NCBI GenBank assembly: GCA_018398765.1
Contig: JAHBMJ010004022.1
Location: forward strand, 20,993-63,492
Reading direction: 5' to 3'
DNA: 42,500 nt
Origin: Chromera velia
Lineage: Eukaryota; Sar; Chromeraceae
Shown here: piece after piece, positions 1-11,328 of the stretch
How the letters are laid out: each line of letters opens with the position of its first letter
Position numbering within the stretch: the first letter of the stretch is position 1
Notes under the pieces: generated by a model
The model's database searches: none
What the model saw: only the letters and a program-made list of their open reading frames with translations
Told to the model about the DNA's origin: nothing
Position numbers and translations under genes: made by a program

Positions 1-2
1 AT

Positions 3-374
3 CCCGAAAACGACTCATCTGTGGTAGTTAACGAGGGGTTCAAGCGAACCTTCCTCACTGCCTGCCTTAACAGGCGAACCCTCTTCAAGGGCTTCCGCGG
101 TGAACAGGCTAAGTACGATGCAAATGTACTAAAGAAGAAGGAGGCAGCGAAAAAGAGGAGAAAAGAGGCTCTAGCGCAGGGTGGTGGGCAGGGTGGGGGC
201 CCAGGGTCGGCACTAGGATCGGCAAGAGTTCCCGAGGGGTCCTCTGCCCTCTCTGCCCTCTCTGCAGGTCTGGTGGTTCCCCAGCAATCTCCAGCCCTTT
301 CCACCCTCTCTGCAGGTGGTTTTGTCCCCGACCAATCTCAGCAATCTCCCCTTCTCAGCAGACCTTACGCTTAG
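3..374 (+). CDS. Possible 3' terminal exon of an unknown protein (left-truncated)
   Basis: A reading frame is open from the first bases of the window to a TAG at 372-374, about 123 codons, with no ATG near its start, so it would be the end of a gene starting further left. The first half is basic and reads like ordinary protein (FKRTFLTACLNRR, then a Lys/Arg-rich helix-like stretch KKKEAAKKRRKEA). The second half is low complexity, first Gly/Gln, then a repeated Ser-Ala-Leu-Ser unit with PQQSP and PDQSQQSP. I recognise no family. The tail repeats come from reiterated CTCTCTGCAGGT-like DNA, which could equally be noncoding. It could be a degenerate mobile-element fragment. Confidence is low. 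Confidence 0.25.
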   Translation, partial: PENDSSVVVNEGFKRTFLTACLNRRTLFKGFRGEQAKYDANVLKKKEAAKKRRKEALAQGGGQGGGPGSALGSARVPEGSSALSALSAGLVVPQQSPALSTLSAGGFVPDQSQQSPLLSRPYA

Positions 375-1453
375 CATCTCTAATCCGCGCAATATTTGCT
401 GCATTGCGTTCTGCTCTCGGCAACTTGGACACTCCAAATTCTGCGTCTTTTGAGACCTCTCCTCGAGCGGCACAGGTTCTTCTATCAATATGGAGATGAA
501 ACGACTCACTCGCACTGGCTGCGAAGTCTGTGTCAGCATACGGATCGACATCAAGAGACATCATTGTGGACAGTAATATCAATATCGATCGATATACCTA
601 CAAATTTTGCTTTCAAAGTCTTGAGTATCGATCTATGTGAAGTCTGGAGTCGATCTGTTTTGATCCATAATGAGTAAACGGACCTTGCAAGGTCGATCGA
701 TTTACCCTCTTTGCGATTTACCCTCTTTGCGATATTGATTGATTGATATTCGATGCCTTGAAGATGCATAAAAATCAGTCTGATGTCACATCGCGCGATC
801 GCAGATGATGTATCGGTAAGTCATCAAGTGCGGTACATGTATTGCATATTTGACCCAACGTGAGGGCTTTTTACCTCCCCGTTCGCTCTAGCCAGCATCC
901 GTTGCGTCGTTCCAGGCCTCTTCTCCAGGTGTATAACGCCTTTGGCCCGGGGCTCACCCCCTACTTGGCACAACCCGTCCCGGCCGGCCCCACCCGGACC
1001 CCCTCTAAGTGCACACGCCCCTCCCCCCCGGGACCAACACCCTTTCACAAGCACGGAGCTCCGTCTCTCTTGTCCAAATAACTTCCTGTTACTCCCTCTG
1101 CAGCCTTTTTGAGTCTGATAACCGCTTTGTGACGCCCGGTCCGGACTCTGGGCCGGACTCCGGCCCGGTTTGTCCTGGTCCGGCTATGGTGATAGCCAGC
1201 CCCGGCCCGACACGAACCCGGACTGTCCTCTCTACCCGTCGATCCCCCAGCAGCACGTGGAGCTCTCTCTCTATCCCTTCTAGCGCCCGGCCGTCCTCTC
1301 TTTCTATTGCTTTCCGTATATTATGCCTCTCTCACACCTCGCTCTAAGCCATCATATGTCCCCTGGTGGCACTGCCGTGCAACCCAACCCTGCACCTCAC
1401 CCCTCCAAGCCCCTAGAGCGACTGACCAAAGAAATAAAAGAGGCAGCCAACTG
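375..1453. other. Noncoding stretch with short local repeats
   Basis: No convincing gene. It holds ATCGAT/GATCGAT-rich sequence around 570-780, a two-copy direct repeat of GATTTACCCTCTTTGC at about 697-731, and a GC-rich block at 1130-1240 with reiterated CCGG/GTCCGGAC motifs. Open frames here are short and overlap on both strands. Confidence 0.5.
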
Positions 1454-2280
1454 AGCTCCAGCTTCCCAACGCATACACGACGAAGCCTTAAAGCCTGCAT
1501 CCAGACAGACAGTGTGAATAAAATGAGGGCAAGAAAGAAAAAGGGGAGTGGGCATCTCTCTGACAGAATGCAACCGCTTGCCCAGCGTAACACAAAGAGA
1601 CGTTTACGGCCAGACTCACCAAAAATCTTAGCACAAAGAGCTCTAGCTTCCCAACACATACACGAGGAAGCCTTAAAGCCTGCATCCAGACAGACAGTAT
1701 GAATAGAATGAGGGCAAGAAAGAAAAAGAAGAGTGGGCATCTCTCTGACAGAACGTAACCGCTTGCCCAGCGTGACACAAAGAGACGCTTGCGGCCAGAC
1801 TCACCAAAAATCCCAGCACAAAGAGCTCCAGCTCCCCAACGCACACACGAGGAAGCCTTAAAGCCTGCATCCAGACAGACAGTATGAATAGAATGAAGGC
1901 AAGAAAGAAAAAGAAGGATGGGCATCTCTCTGACAGAACGCAACCTCTTGCCGCCCTTGCACACAGAAACTCGCAATCGCAAACTGACCAGAGAGACGAC
2001 ACGAAAGCAACTCTCCTTCCACACGAAGGGTACGAGGGAGCACCAAACCCTGCATCCACGCAGCCAGAATGAAAAGAAGGATGGGTGAATAGAGGAACCC
2101 ACGTGGATCATTCCCTGACATGAGTTGACCGACTGAAGCCGCGTTGTACCCAGAGACGCCCAACCCCCAACTGACCAAAGAGACGAGACGAACGCAACTC
2201 CTTCTGCACACCAGAGGCAAGCGAGAGCTCCAAACTCCTGCATCCATACCGTATGAAGAGGAAGGAAAAAGGGTAAACAG
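1454..2280. repeat. Degenerate 185-bp tandem repeat array
   Basis: Three clear units begin at 1454, 1639 and 1824, each with AGCTCYAGCT followed by CCCAACRCAYACACGA, so the period is exactly 185 bp. Each carries AAGCCTGCATCCAGACAGAC, a purine-rich AAGAAAGAAAAAG block and a GGGCATCTCTCTGACAGAA segment. From about 1946 the copies decay: weaker echoes of the CTGCATCCA and CTGACCAAAGAGACGA parts recur near 1980-2070 and 2170-2260, and a partial unit precedes 1454. The overlapping Cys-rich ORFs of both strands in this block arise from the repeat and are not genes. Confidence 0.85.
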
Positions 2281-3997
2281 ATGTATTAACACAGGTCTTT
2301 CTGATATAACAATTAAAACCCCTTGCCCATACAAAGTGTTGTTTAAAAGGAGACGGCAAAGCTCAGCCCACCTCAAAAGTGTAGCCACACTACAGCACCG
2401 GCGTACGATCCCCAGCGACAGGCTTACAACAAGTGCACTCTACAGAAAATCTGCATAGCAACGTGGAGCTATAACTGAAGGAAATGAAGCGGGATCTTTT
2501 AATTTCTTCCTTGCTCTCTGACATGCAGATGCCTCGGCCTGCAAAAGCATGTAATCGGATTTCTACCGTACAGCCGAATATTCGGATTGGGATACGTGTG
2601 TCAGTCAAGCGTGGCAGCCCGCGCGGGCCGGTTTGGGCAGGCCGCGGCACAGACGCACGTACGTACGGCACGGCGCTGTATGCCACGCACGGCATGCACG
2701 CAGACCCGCCGGCCCGGCCTACCACTGTGCTACAACACTTCTAACTTTCACTCTCATACACTCCGGGCTCTAATTTAAAACCTTTAAAAACAATAAAAGA
2801 ATCGCTAAAGATATACTTAAACGATGTTGAATATGTTTAAACTGGTTTAAACTGTTTGTATATTTAAAAAAATTTTGGAGTCGGAATTAGTGTTGGAGTC
2901 GGTCTGGTCCCGTTTTCATATTAGGCATGCATTGTAGATTCAACATGGAGCATGAAAAGAGGCGCTCCCAGACGCATGCACGATGCACTGGCGTGACTGA
3001 CCCTCAATCAGGTGCCGCCAGCAGCAGCTCTGCTTCTTCAGACTCCCTTTTTCAGGTTAATTACCCCTCCTGCAGACCCTGCAGAGAGTGCACAAGAGAT
3101 GGACATTGATGCATATGACTGAATACTGAACTGAATGCGATGCATGCATGCTTGCGTGAATGAACCCATCATGATATGTCCAAGACAGACCTCTCATGAC
3201 TATCTACCTTAATCTACCCACTCTTCTCACCTTTTATATACTTTTTGAAAAGTCTATTTTCTGCTTTACAACTCGTGAAAAATCGTTCAGAGCTCCAGAA
3301 CTTCTGAGGGGGGGCGCGACTTCCTCCCCTGGGGCCAGCCTTGTCTTATTTTAAAACACTATAGAGAGAAGAAAGAATTGGGTTGGAAAGGGATTGAAGC
3401 ATACCGCCATCGTTATGACAGTGTCAAAAAACTACGTTTTCAGTTTGAACTCCTAACTTTATTAAATGGTTAAGATCAACTTACCAAAAAATTGAAAAGA
3501 AAGAAAGAAAGACGTTGAGAGATGAAAAAATTTTTTTTTCTTCTTCAAAGAGGAAACTTAAGAACTCAAACGTCTTCATGCTGAGTGTTTAACAGACTAA
3601 AAGAGATAGTTTTTATGATGTTTGTATATATATAGGACATCTGAGTGAACAGTAACCATCTGTTAACACAATCCTGCATTCATCTGATAAATGTCAATTC
3701 AAACTGTATCATACAGATTATATGCATGTATATGCATCAATCTACAACGTATATATTGCTGAATGGTTGACCAAGCTAATATATGAGCGGCTCTGACTCT
3801 GGAGTCATTTTAGTTAGGCGGGTCGCCCGCCGCTTACAACTAATTTTTCAGTTTTTAAATTTTGGCAGGGGTGATTCTAGAACAAATTTTGTCAACATAA
3901 ATCTGTATGATGTGTCAATTTAACCGATCTACTCAAACTAATATGTGTATGAAAACTAATATGTGTATGTATGGAAACTAATTCTCCACGAACCCTC
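2281..3997. other. Gene-free region with a GC-rich palindromic block
   Basis: No supported gene. 2605-2725 is a GC-rich patch with self-complementary words (GCCCGCGCGGGC, CGTACGTACG, GGCATGC) next to an AT-rich stretch (2770-2900). 3120-3160 has overlapping TGCATGC motifs. 3440-3980 is AT-rich. Around 3944-3988 an AACTAATATGTGTATG unit occurs twice in tandem, and a related copy lies near 6998. Confidence 0.5.
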
Positions 3998-4257
3998 CGC
4001 TAGGTGGTGGGCAGGTGCGTATCAGTCGCTAGCATAACATACTCGACTTGTACATACAAGATCTGTCATGCTAGGTTCTTACTTCTAGATACTTCCTTAC
4101 AGACTTTTATACCAAGGTTTGACTCACTGCCGACTGCATGCGCATACGCGTGACTTAATTACATGGACGCAAATGCACTCGAACTGCGCACATCTCGATA
4201 TGGCCTGAGATGCTGCGTTGCATACCGTTGAGCGGCTGCAAGCCTCACAACGTTACG
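3998..4257 (+). repeat. 260-bp direct repeat, copy 1
   Basis: Starts CGCTAGGTGGTGGGCAGGTG and ends CTCACAACGTTACG. The same 260 bases, without indels, recur at 6635-6894. A hand alignment gives about 26 differences, nearly all transitions. It contains no credible ORF. The pair brackets about 2.4 kb of decayed reading frames. It could be a pair of short terminal repeats of an old element, or two copies of a dispersed repeat. Confidence 0.9.
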
Positions 4258-4363
4258 TGCCACGTCCCCCCTGAAGCCATGCCTATGCTGGCTTATGCAG
4301 AAAACGCGAGTGAATTCTCTCATACAACGTTTTGCGGCAATGAAATGGTGATCGTTGATTAGA

Positions 4364-6429
4364 TCATCGCTTTCCCTCACCTGCGGCATCGCAAAAATCA
4401 AAGGTCACTTTTCTTTTCTTTTTTTTCATCTCTGTCATTTCTGTTTTCAGAATTCCCTTTACCATCTTTCCTGTGGCTTTTTTTCTCTTTCGCATCGTCA
4501 ACTCATAGTCCACTCCAGTTAAACCATCACAACTACCAACCACCATTCTTACCGACTTTACCGTACACCCCGTGTATATGTCCCCTCCCCCTTCAAGGCC
4601 GCGTCCACGCTTAGTTAGAGAGAGTGTGATGCGCACGAGGACAACAATAAAGAAAAACAAAATCAGACACAAAAGGGCGGAAAACAGACATCGGTTTAAA
4701 ATCGCTCCTTCGTTCACGGAGTCCACTGGATGCCATAGTACTGCATCTCCCAATCGGTTAGCCCTACAATCACCCCCGGCTCTTTCCCATTTGTTTGATC
4801 CAAGACTCTGTTAGCTTGGTGCTGCTGCTCTGATGGAGGTTGTGGACTGATAGAAGACTGCGCTGAAGTGCGGGCAGTCCGCACACTCCTCATCTGCCGC
4901 ACTGCAGGTCTCACTTCCAGCACATACGGCATCAGACTCCCTCCATTTCCATATATCTCCCTGTAAAATGTCTCCCCTGTCTGTCCACACTCACGACATG
5001 CCAAAAATGCATCCCAGTTTGCCGTGCCGATTCCTTGAACATTTGGGATCAAGTCTTCCCTTCCCAACCGAAAACGAAAAGACACAACCTCCCAATACTC
5101 GTGCTGCAGTGGATCATGCGATGGTATAGGCGTCTTTGGCTTTCCGTGAGCTGCTCGCCTCTTCTCTTTTTCTTTGTTCTTCGCCTGCCTTCTCTCTTAT
5201 TGACACCTGGCCTGACAAGACGGTGTCAAACCATCAGACGGGACTGCCGGTTCCTCCACTCCCTCACTAATTGGAGGCAGAGGAGACTAATGGCTGTCCA
5301 TCTCCTTCTTTTACCTCACAGCCAGCATTTCCCTTTCATGCTTTTCCTGCCTCTTTCTCTCCTTCTTCTCTTAGCGCTTCTCTTTTTGTCTTTCTGCTTT
5401 CCCTGGATTTCCACCGTGAAGGTTATTTCCCTGCCGACCTGTCTCCAAACAGTTGTGTTGCAAAGACGTACTGTGCGGTCTCTGACTGTGGATTTGCTCT
5501 CTCAATTCCCAACTCCCAACTCCATACAATGACTCAAACAAGTCCTTTCCCACACCTCTTTCTTCTTTCCCACACCTTTCGATCTGGCACAGCTCCATTG
5601 GAGCGGGCTCATTCATTTGAGTATCCCTTCCGGCAGGAGCCATCACAGGGGAGCTCTGACCGAAATTAAAAGTCGTTTGAGGCATCGCAAAGATCATGCC
5701 CCCATCGGTATTGACAAACCCACTCTCTTCCTGCGTTTCACACGTCTCTCCGCCTTCTTTTCGGGACGACTGACCAACATGGTCATTGTCATCGTGCGCG
5801 GGTACCCCGCCACGCCAGTCATTTCCCCGACAGGACAATTCACCTCTGTCTGCCCCCTCAAAAGGCACAGCAGGGCAAGTCAGATTCATTCCAAACCCTC
5901 TCTCTCCAGGAGAAGATCCTCTGTTCTGCACAGCCCCTTCTTTCACAAGATATTTGGACTGTGGGTTACCTGGTTAGATGATGCTGTTATCATTGGATAC
6001 ACCTATGGCTGCCCTAGAAATGTCTGCACAATGATTTTTCTTTCTCTTTCTCCTTCTTCTCCTCACTCTCTTCTCACCATCCTGAGGGCAAGGGGACCTG
6101 AAGACATCAGATGATTGCTGAGTCTTTGCTCGCTCTGCCTCTTCCCTCCTCCATGCAGCTTCCGTCATCCTTCGGCTTCGTCAGGTTTTCTTGCCTTCTG
6201 TATCGGATCGGCATTTTCTTTTCTGCACAGCGGCTTCTGCCTGAAGCTTCTCTTCTCCTGATGAAGTGGCAGACACACCAGTCGCTCTCAGAAGTTCCTG
6301 CGCAATCTCGTGTCCCTCCAGCAAGAAGCATTCACCGCTCTTCTGCACATCATGAGAAGGAACGTCTTTGAATTTCTCTAATTTTTTAACGATAGAAAGA
6401 AAATTTCCAAAGCGTTCCCAGATTGACAT
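4364..6429 (-). pseudogene. Decayed minus-strand coding remnants between the 260-bp repeats
   Basis: Several protein-like pieces lie on the minus strand in different frames and the same order: 6429-6181 (starts MSIWERFGNFLSIVKKLEKF), 6168-5974, 5946-5371 (contains GGMIFAMPQTTFNFGQSSP) and 5085-4714 (contains FLACRECGQTGETFYREIY, a CxxC pair). A second MIFAMPQ occurs at about 4401-4381. The pieces are separated by stops or frame changes; some junctions could be short introns (AG/GTAACC near 5967, CAG/GTGAGG near 4380), but I cannot build one continuous product. I recognise no family. The position between direct repeats suggests internal sequence of a degenerate mobile element or captured gene fragments. 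An intact gene with unusual splicing is less likely. Confidence 0.3.
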
Positions 6430-6634
6430 CTCTTCAGAAGCGGTCTGAACGTGTCAATGACTCTTTTTGCAAAGCAAAATGATTGACTGCTGTACATCTC
6501 TATCCGAGTTAAAGGGTTTCGTGCATAGTCAGGCAAGCTGTGGGCAGCTGCAGATGATGGACCTCACACTGCAAATTCACGACCAAGAGACGGTCTGCGA
6601 ATACCCTCGAGGCGATCGTGCTACTCTGCTACCA

Positions 6635-6894
6635 CGCTAGGTGGTAAGCAGGTGCATATCAGTGGCTAGCGTAACATACTCGACTCCTACATACAGGATC
6701 TGTCATACCAGGTTCTTACTTCTAGATACTTCTTTACAGACTTTCATACCAAGGTTTAACTCACTACCGACTGCATACGCATGCGCGTGACTTAATTATA
6801 TGGACGTGAATGCGCTTGAACTGCGCGCATCTTGATATGGCCTGAGATGCTGCATTGCGTACCGTTGGGCGGCTGCAAGCCTCACAACGTTACG
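6635..6894 (+). repeat. 260-bp direct repeat, copy 2
   Basis: Second copy of the repeat at 3998-4257, same orientation and same length. It begins CGCTAGGTGGTAAGCAGGTG. Sequence beyond both ends differs from copy 1, so the repeat unit is bounded here. Confidence 0.9.
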
Positions 6895-7480
6895 CCCTCA
6901 AGAAAAATTCTCTTCAATGTCTTTCTATTCCTGCATTGGGCCGATATGCATCTTTGTCTAGGCATACGTACGTCCGGTCCTTCTTCGCTGTTCATAGAAA
7001 CTAATATGTATATGCATGGAAACTATATCATTTGTATGTATATATACTGAAATAATTAACTGTATGCATGCATGACTGACAGACTATATTAATATAAGTG
7101 AGTATGCGTGGAAGTGACTAAGGTCTTGTCACCCGACTCTTATGAGTGTGTTAATTATGGCGTACGGGCTAAAGAAAAACGGTAAAAAACATAAGCATGC
7201 AGTATTACGGTCTGATTACTAAATCACGCATTCAATCTATCAACTAGTCAATTAAATAAGAGCTGTGTCATAAAATGTTCTACATTTCGTTAGATGTATG
7301 GCTAAGGACATTCTATAACCTTTCTTAGAGGATACTTTTTGATAAATGCTTTGTGTACCAACTATGGAACTCATCGATCGATCAATAGTCAGTCAAAAAA
7401 GTTTTGTAATCTGGTATAAATTTTCCTAAATTTTCTCAAACAGCTTGATTATAAAAGCCTTTTATAACTGTATTCAATAA
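6895..7480. other. AT-rich noncoding region
   Basis: No gene seen. Contains an ACTAATATGTATATGCATGG unit near 7000 related to that at 3960, overlapping TGCATGC words near 7060, and long A/T runs. Confidence 0.5.
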
Positions 7481-7702
7481 ATTAGTGCCGATCAATGTTG
7501 ACGATCAACTTATGGATCAAGTATAATCAAGTCAAGGGAATTTACCATGCAATACCATTTAGGCGCCATCATAAAAAAAATATATAAAAGAGCGATGTTC
7601 AATTAATGGCGGTCGATGTTGACGATCGAGTATGATCGTGTCGAAGAAACTTATCTTAAAATAACTTTCAGGCGCTGTTATGAAAAAACATGTAAAATAA
7701 GA
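7481..7702 (+). repeat. Two diverged tandem copies of a ~120-bp AT-rich unit
   Basis: 7481-7597 and 7601-7702 share the ordered landmarks RTGTTGACGATC, then TATRATC.TGTC, then AGGCGC..T.ATRAAAAAA and TAAAA.RAG. They are the same unit strongly diverged. No coding potential. Confidence 0.6.
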
Positions 7703-9470
7703 GGTATACGTCCGGAGAGAGAAACAAAAGGGGGGAAGAGAATGAAGAAAGCAGTGACAGAAAGAAAAAAGAAACACAGAACAGATAAAGAGGACAGAAG
7801 AGGTGATGGGAGAAAAGATAGAAGAGCGGAAAACCGAAATATGGAAGGTTGTCAGGATAGCAAGTTGTTAAAGGCAGTCCTTGGATAAGGCGGCCTAGTC
7901 AGAACTTTTCAGTGAACATAGGCAAAGTTTAACAGAAAGATCAAAATTCGGGAAGTAGACTAAGTCAGGCAGACAGAATGGGCACCTAGCTGGGATGATG
8001 AGAAAGCAGTCAAACAGACAGGGAGGCAGAACTTTGAGCACACTCAGAAAAGAAGACAAAATTAGGAATGCGGTCAGGCACACAGGAAGGCATCCCTGCA
8101 TGACAGCCAACAGGCAGGTAGGCAGGAATACACTCAGTCATACCGGAAGGAAACGTCAAGACGGAAGCAGAGTGGGATTGCGACTTCTGAAACTCACGGT
8201 TTGTTTGTGAGGTAGTATATAGAGACATATACAGCTGAGAGGTCGGATAAGAGGTCGGAATTAAGAGAAATGGCATGAGAGAGGCAAGATAAGAAAAGTG
8301 AAATGCAAGTGAAGAGATGAGATGTAAACAAACAGGGTCACCGAGAGAGTAGCCTGTGTGTCTGTCTGTCTGTCTGTCTGCCTGCCTGTCTGCGTACCTA
8401 CCTGCCTGACAGTACCTATGTCTGCGTATTTGTATGTCTCTCTGCCTTTCTGTTATTTTGCTAGTGTCATTCTCTCATTTTACGGATCTGCCTATTCTGT
8501 TGTTTGGCATATTTGCCTGCCTGCCTGCCTACCTGCCTGCATGCATGCCCACCTGTCTGCGCCGGGTGATAGCTGGGGCATAAGAGCAATGAGTTGATGG
8601 CTGTGGGCAGAAAAAAACGAGAACCAAACATGAGAGAGAATACAGCGGGAAGAGGCTATGCATTGAAATCAGAGCACTGAACTGAGAAGGCTGAGATTTA
8701 ATGAGACTTGATGTGAGAGCTGACGTGAGTGCGAAAGGCTCGGCGAAGAGGTAACTTAGATAACAGTGGGAGAGATGTGGCATACAAAAGTGCAATGAGG
8801 ACAGTGAAACAAAATAGGCAGGGCAGTGGATTGTCATGCGAAAGCACGCAGTGAAACCGATTATTGTGGGATCGAGCGGTAATAAGATGAATAGAGATTG
8901 ATATATATACGTTGAGTGAATGCATGATCGAATGCGAGCAACAGACCTGGATAAGTGAATATATCAGCGCAGTGAGCTAACACGACCGCATCATTTTGGG
9001 CAGTCGGAGAGCTGCAGGATGCATGCAGACAACGAGGATCGTGTAATGACACAGGCAAGTAGGAAGGAGAGAATGGAGTGCAGTGGGATAAAGCAAACGA
9101 ATGAGAGGCATTGAGAGCACGCAGCGAGATGAAAGTAATGTAAGAATGAGGCTAGTATGAACAGTAAGTCGCAGATATGGTGCTGGTGGTCGTAGAATAA
9201 TATACGGCTGAAATTTTTTTTAGACAAAAATATAATCGGCTATGTATGCAAGAGTGCATCTCAGAGGGCAGTTAATTCACGGTCTAACACTGCGAAGGGC
9301 CCTATATATACCACGTGCGGTCGTATAAACAATCAAGGTTTGTGCCCCGCGCGGACGTTTAAATGAACCACGACACGGCTGGTTGAGGCACTAACCTACT
9401 AGGTATTAGGTGTGTTACGCAACTTTGGCAAAAGTTCTGCACACACGGGATTATATTCCATAACATACAT
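7703..9470. other. Purine-rich filler with a TCTG/CTGCC microsatellite; no gene recognised
   Basis: 7710-8340 and 8570-9220 are strongly A/G-rich on the + strand and give only low-complexity Lys/Arg/Glu frames. 8350-8405 and 8515-8560 are (TCTG)n and (CTGC)n-like tracts on the + strand. In the two well-defined genes here, GTCT tracts lie in introns and on the sense strand, so this tract could mark an unrecognised + strand intron, but I see no flanking exon. Confidence 0.4.
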
Positions 9471-9800
9471 ATATATAAGCTCCTGCCCTTGAATATTGGA
9501 CGCACGATTTGGCTTGGCTTTGTATTATCACTTACTGTATTAGAATTCATTTTATTTTCTTTTTTTCATTTTTTTAATTTTAAAAAATGGTCGCTCTATA
9601 GGGTGGATCCCTATTGTTTTTGCCCTATAAAGGGTTTTGTCACGCGCGCGGTGTGCGCGAAAAAACGCAAAAATAAATGTATTTTACAAGTTACATACAT
9701 GGACAATGAGGGGCGGGTGGGTGGTGCGCCATGGCAAAGTTGACCACAGAGAGGTCTCAAAACGTGCGTCCAATATTCAAGGGCAGGGGCTTATATATAT
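9471..9800. mobile_element. Small inverted-repeat (MITE-like) element upstream of the DHHC gene
   Basis: 9471-9506 and 9763-9800 are inverted copies of a 36-38 bp sequence (AGCYCCTGCCCTTGAAT, then ATTGGACGCACG) with a single mismatch, each ending outward in an alternating TATATATA run. They bound about 330 bp without a transposase, AT-rich at left and CGCG-rich at right, with the small palindrome ATAGGGTGGATCCCTAT at about 9598-9614. This is the form of a miniature inverted-repeat element. A TA-type target duplication fits the TATA ends but cannot be delimited in an alternating TA run. It ends about 230 bp upstream of the DHHC start codon, so it may supply promoter or leader sequence. The open frame running from here into the DHHC gene has no ATG of good context until 10030. 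Confidence 0.7.
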
Positions 9801-10029
9801 ACAGTTAGATTACATGCATGCATGCAGGAGTCGCAGAAGATTGAATATATCGACGAACTTTCAACTCTTCGAAAGGCACTGCTTCCAATACACAGCCTTT
9901 GACCATTCCGCAACTGCCAGAGCAGCTTATTCACCTGAGGAAAGGAGTCTAAGTTCAAGTATTCAAGAAAAAGAAGCGAGAAAGAAAGAAACTCCGGCTC
10001 CAGGGAGGCTGCCAGGTGCTTCAGTCAAG

Positions 10030-11289
10030 ATGGTCATGCACCCAGGCAGTCTCAAGGGTGAGCGGGAGTTCGAAACTTCGAAGTTTCTTCCAGTCCTCTT
10101 CATTATGCTGATCATAGGAACTCTGTATTCTGTATACACCGTCTTCCATCTCTTTCCCCTGCTCCACGCACCTGCAACGAACTCGGTTGGGACAGTCCAA
10201 ATCACCATCTTCAATGTCCTGACCGCGATGGTTCTGCTGTGTTACTTCCGAGCGATTCTCCAGACGCCCGGTGGAATTCCAGACACATTAGAGTGGCGCC
10301 TCACTGAAGGGGATACCCAAAAGGCCCCGGAAAGCTTCAATCTGCAAGAGCTGAAGCGAACGGGAGAGCGTAGGCGGTGTAAGTGGTGCGCAAAGTACAA
10401 GCCTGACCGTTGTCACCACTGTCGTGTGTGTGGCACATGTGTCTTGAAGATGGACCACCACTGTCCCTGGATTTACAACTGCGTCGGATACGCCAACCAC
10501 AAGTTCTTCTTCCTTCTTCTCCTGTACTCCACCATCACGTGCCACTTCATCTGGTTCACAATGTTCGACTCTGTCAAGCAGGCAGTCGACGAGGACGCCC
10601 CATTCGGGAAGATGTTCTTGTTACTCTTCACGGAACTCCTCTCGTCCTTCTTGGGAGTCGTCATGACGGCATTCTGGATATTCCACATCTGGTCGGTCCG
10701 TCGATCAGACTGTCGTGATGCATGTCTGCGTACCTGGATGCACGCCTTTCTTCCTTTGTATTGACTTGACTCTACTCTCGTGGCTGTCAGAGTCAAATAG
10801 CATGCGGGCGCTTTGTTTCGGTTGTCTCATTGCCAGTGTTACTGCCTATCTGCCTGACTGTCTGCATGCGTGCCTTCCTGCCTGCGTGACACGTGAGTGC
10901 GTGTCTCTTTTAGAAAAAGCGAAGAAGAGACGAAAAAACAAAGTCATGTAGTCAGTCCACCTGTCTACCCCGCCCTGCACGTTCCTATCTCTCTTTTTCT
11001 AGGCATCTTCGTCTGCCTTTTTTCTATTGTGTCAGTCCAGCCATCTGGCGGAGAAAAGAAAAGAGAAAAAACAAGGCATACCAGGCATGCCTGTCTGTTC
11101 AGAGTGAACAGAAACGGAAGGAAGGGTCCCTTCTACTGATTCGTCAAACAAACTGTATGCTTTTTGGGAAAGAAGAGAGACATGCCAATGAATACTGTCG
11201 AGCTCTCCGTTAGTCAGTAAATGAAAGGAAAAAACAGAAAGCAATATCTGTCTGTCTGTCTGTCTGTAAAGTAAAGAAAAGACGATATA

Positions 11290-11328
<39 letters not shown>

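Noticed and set aside
1488..2388. Overlapping Cys-rich minus-strand ORFs
   Set aside because: They recur once per 185-bp tandem unit, so they are repeat translations.
3998..6894. Intact LTR retrotransposon
   Set aside because: No reverse transcriptase, integrase or protease motif is visible between the repeats, and the repeats lack clear TG..CA ends.
9639..10029. N-terminal extension of the DHHC protein
   Set aside because: The frame is open but runs through the inverted-repeat element and has no ATG with good context before 10030; the extension has no family similarity.
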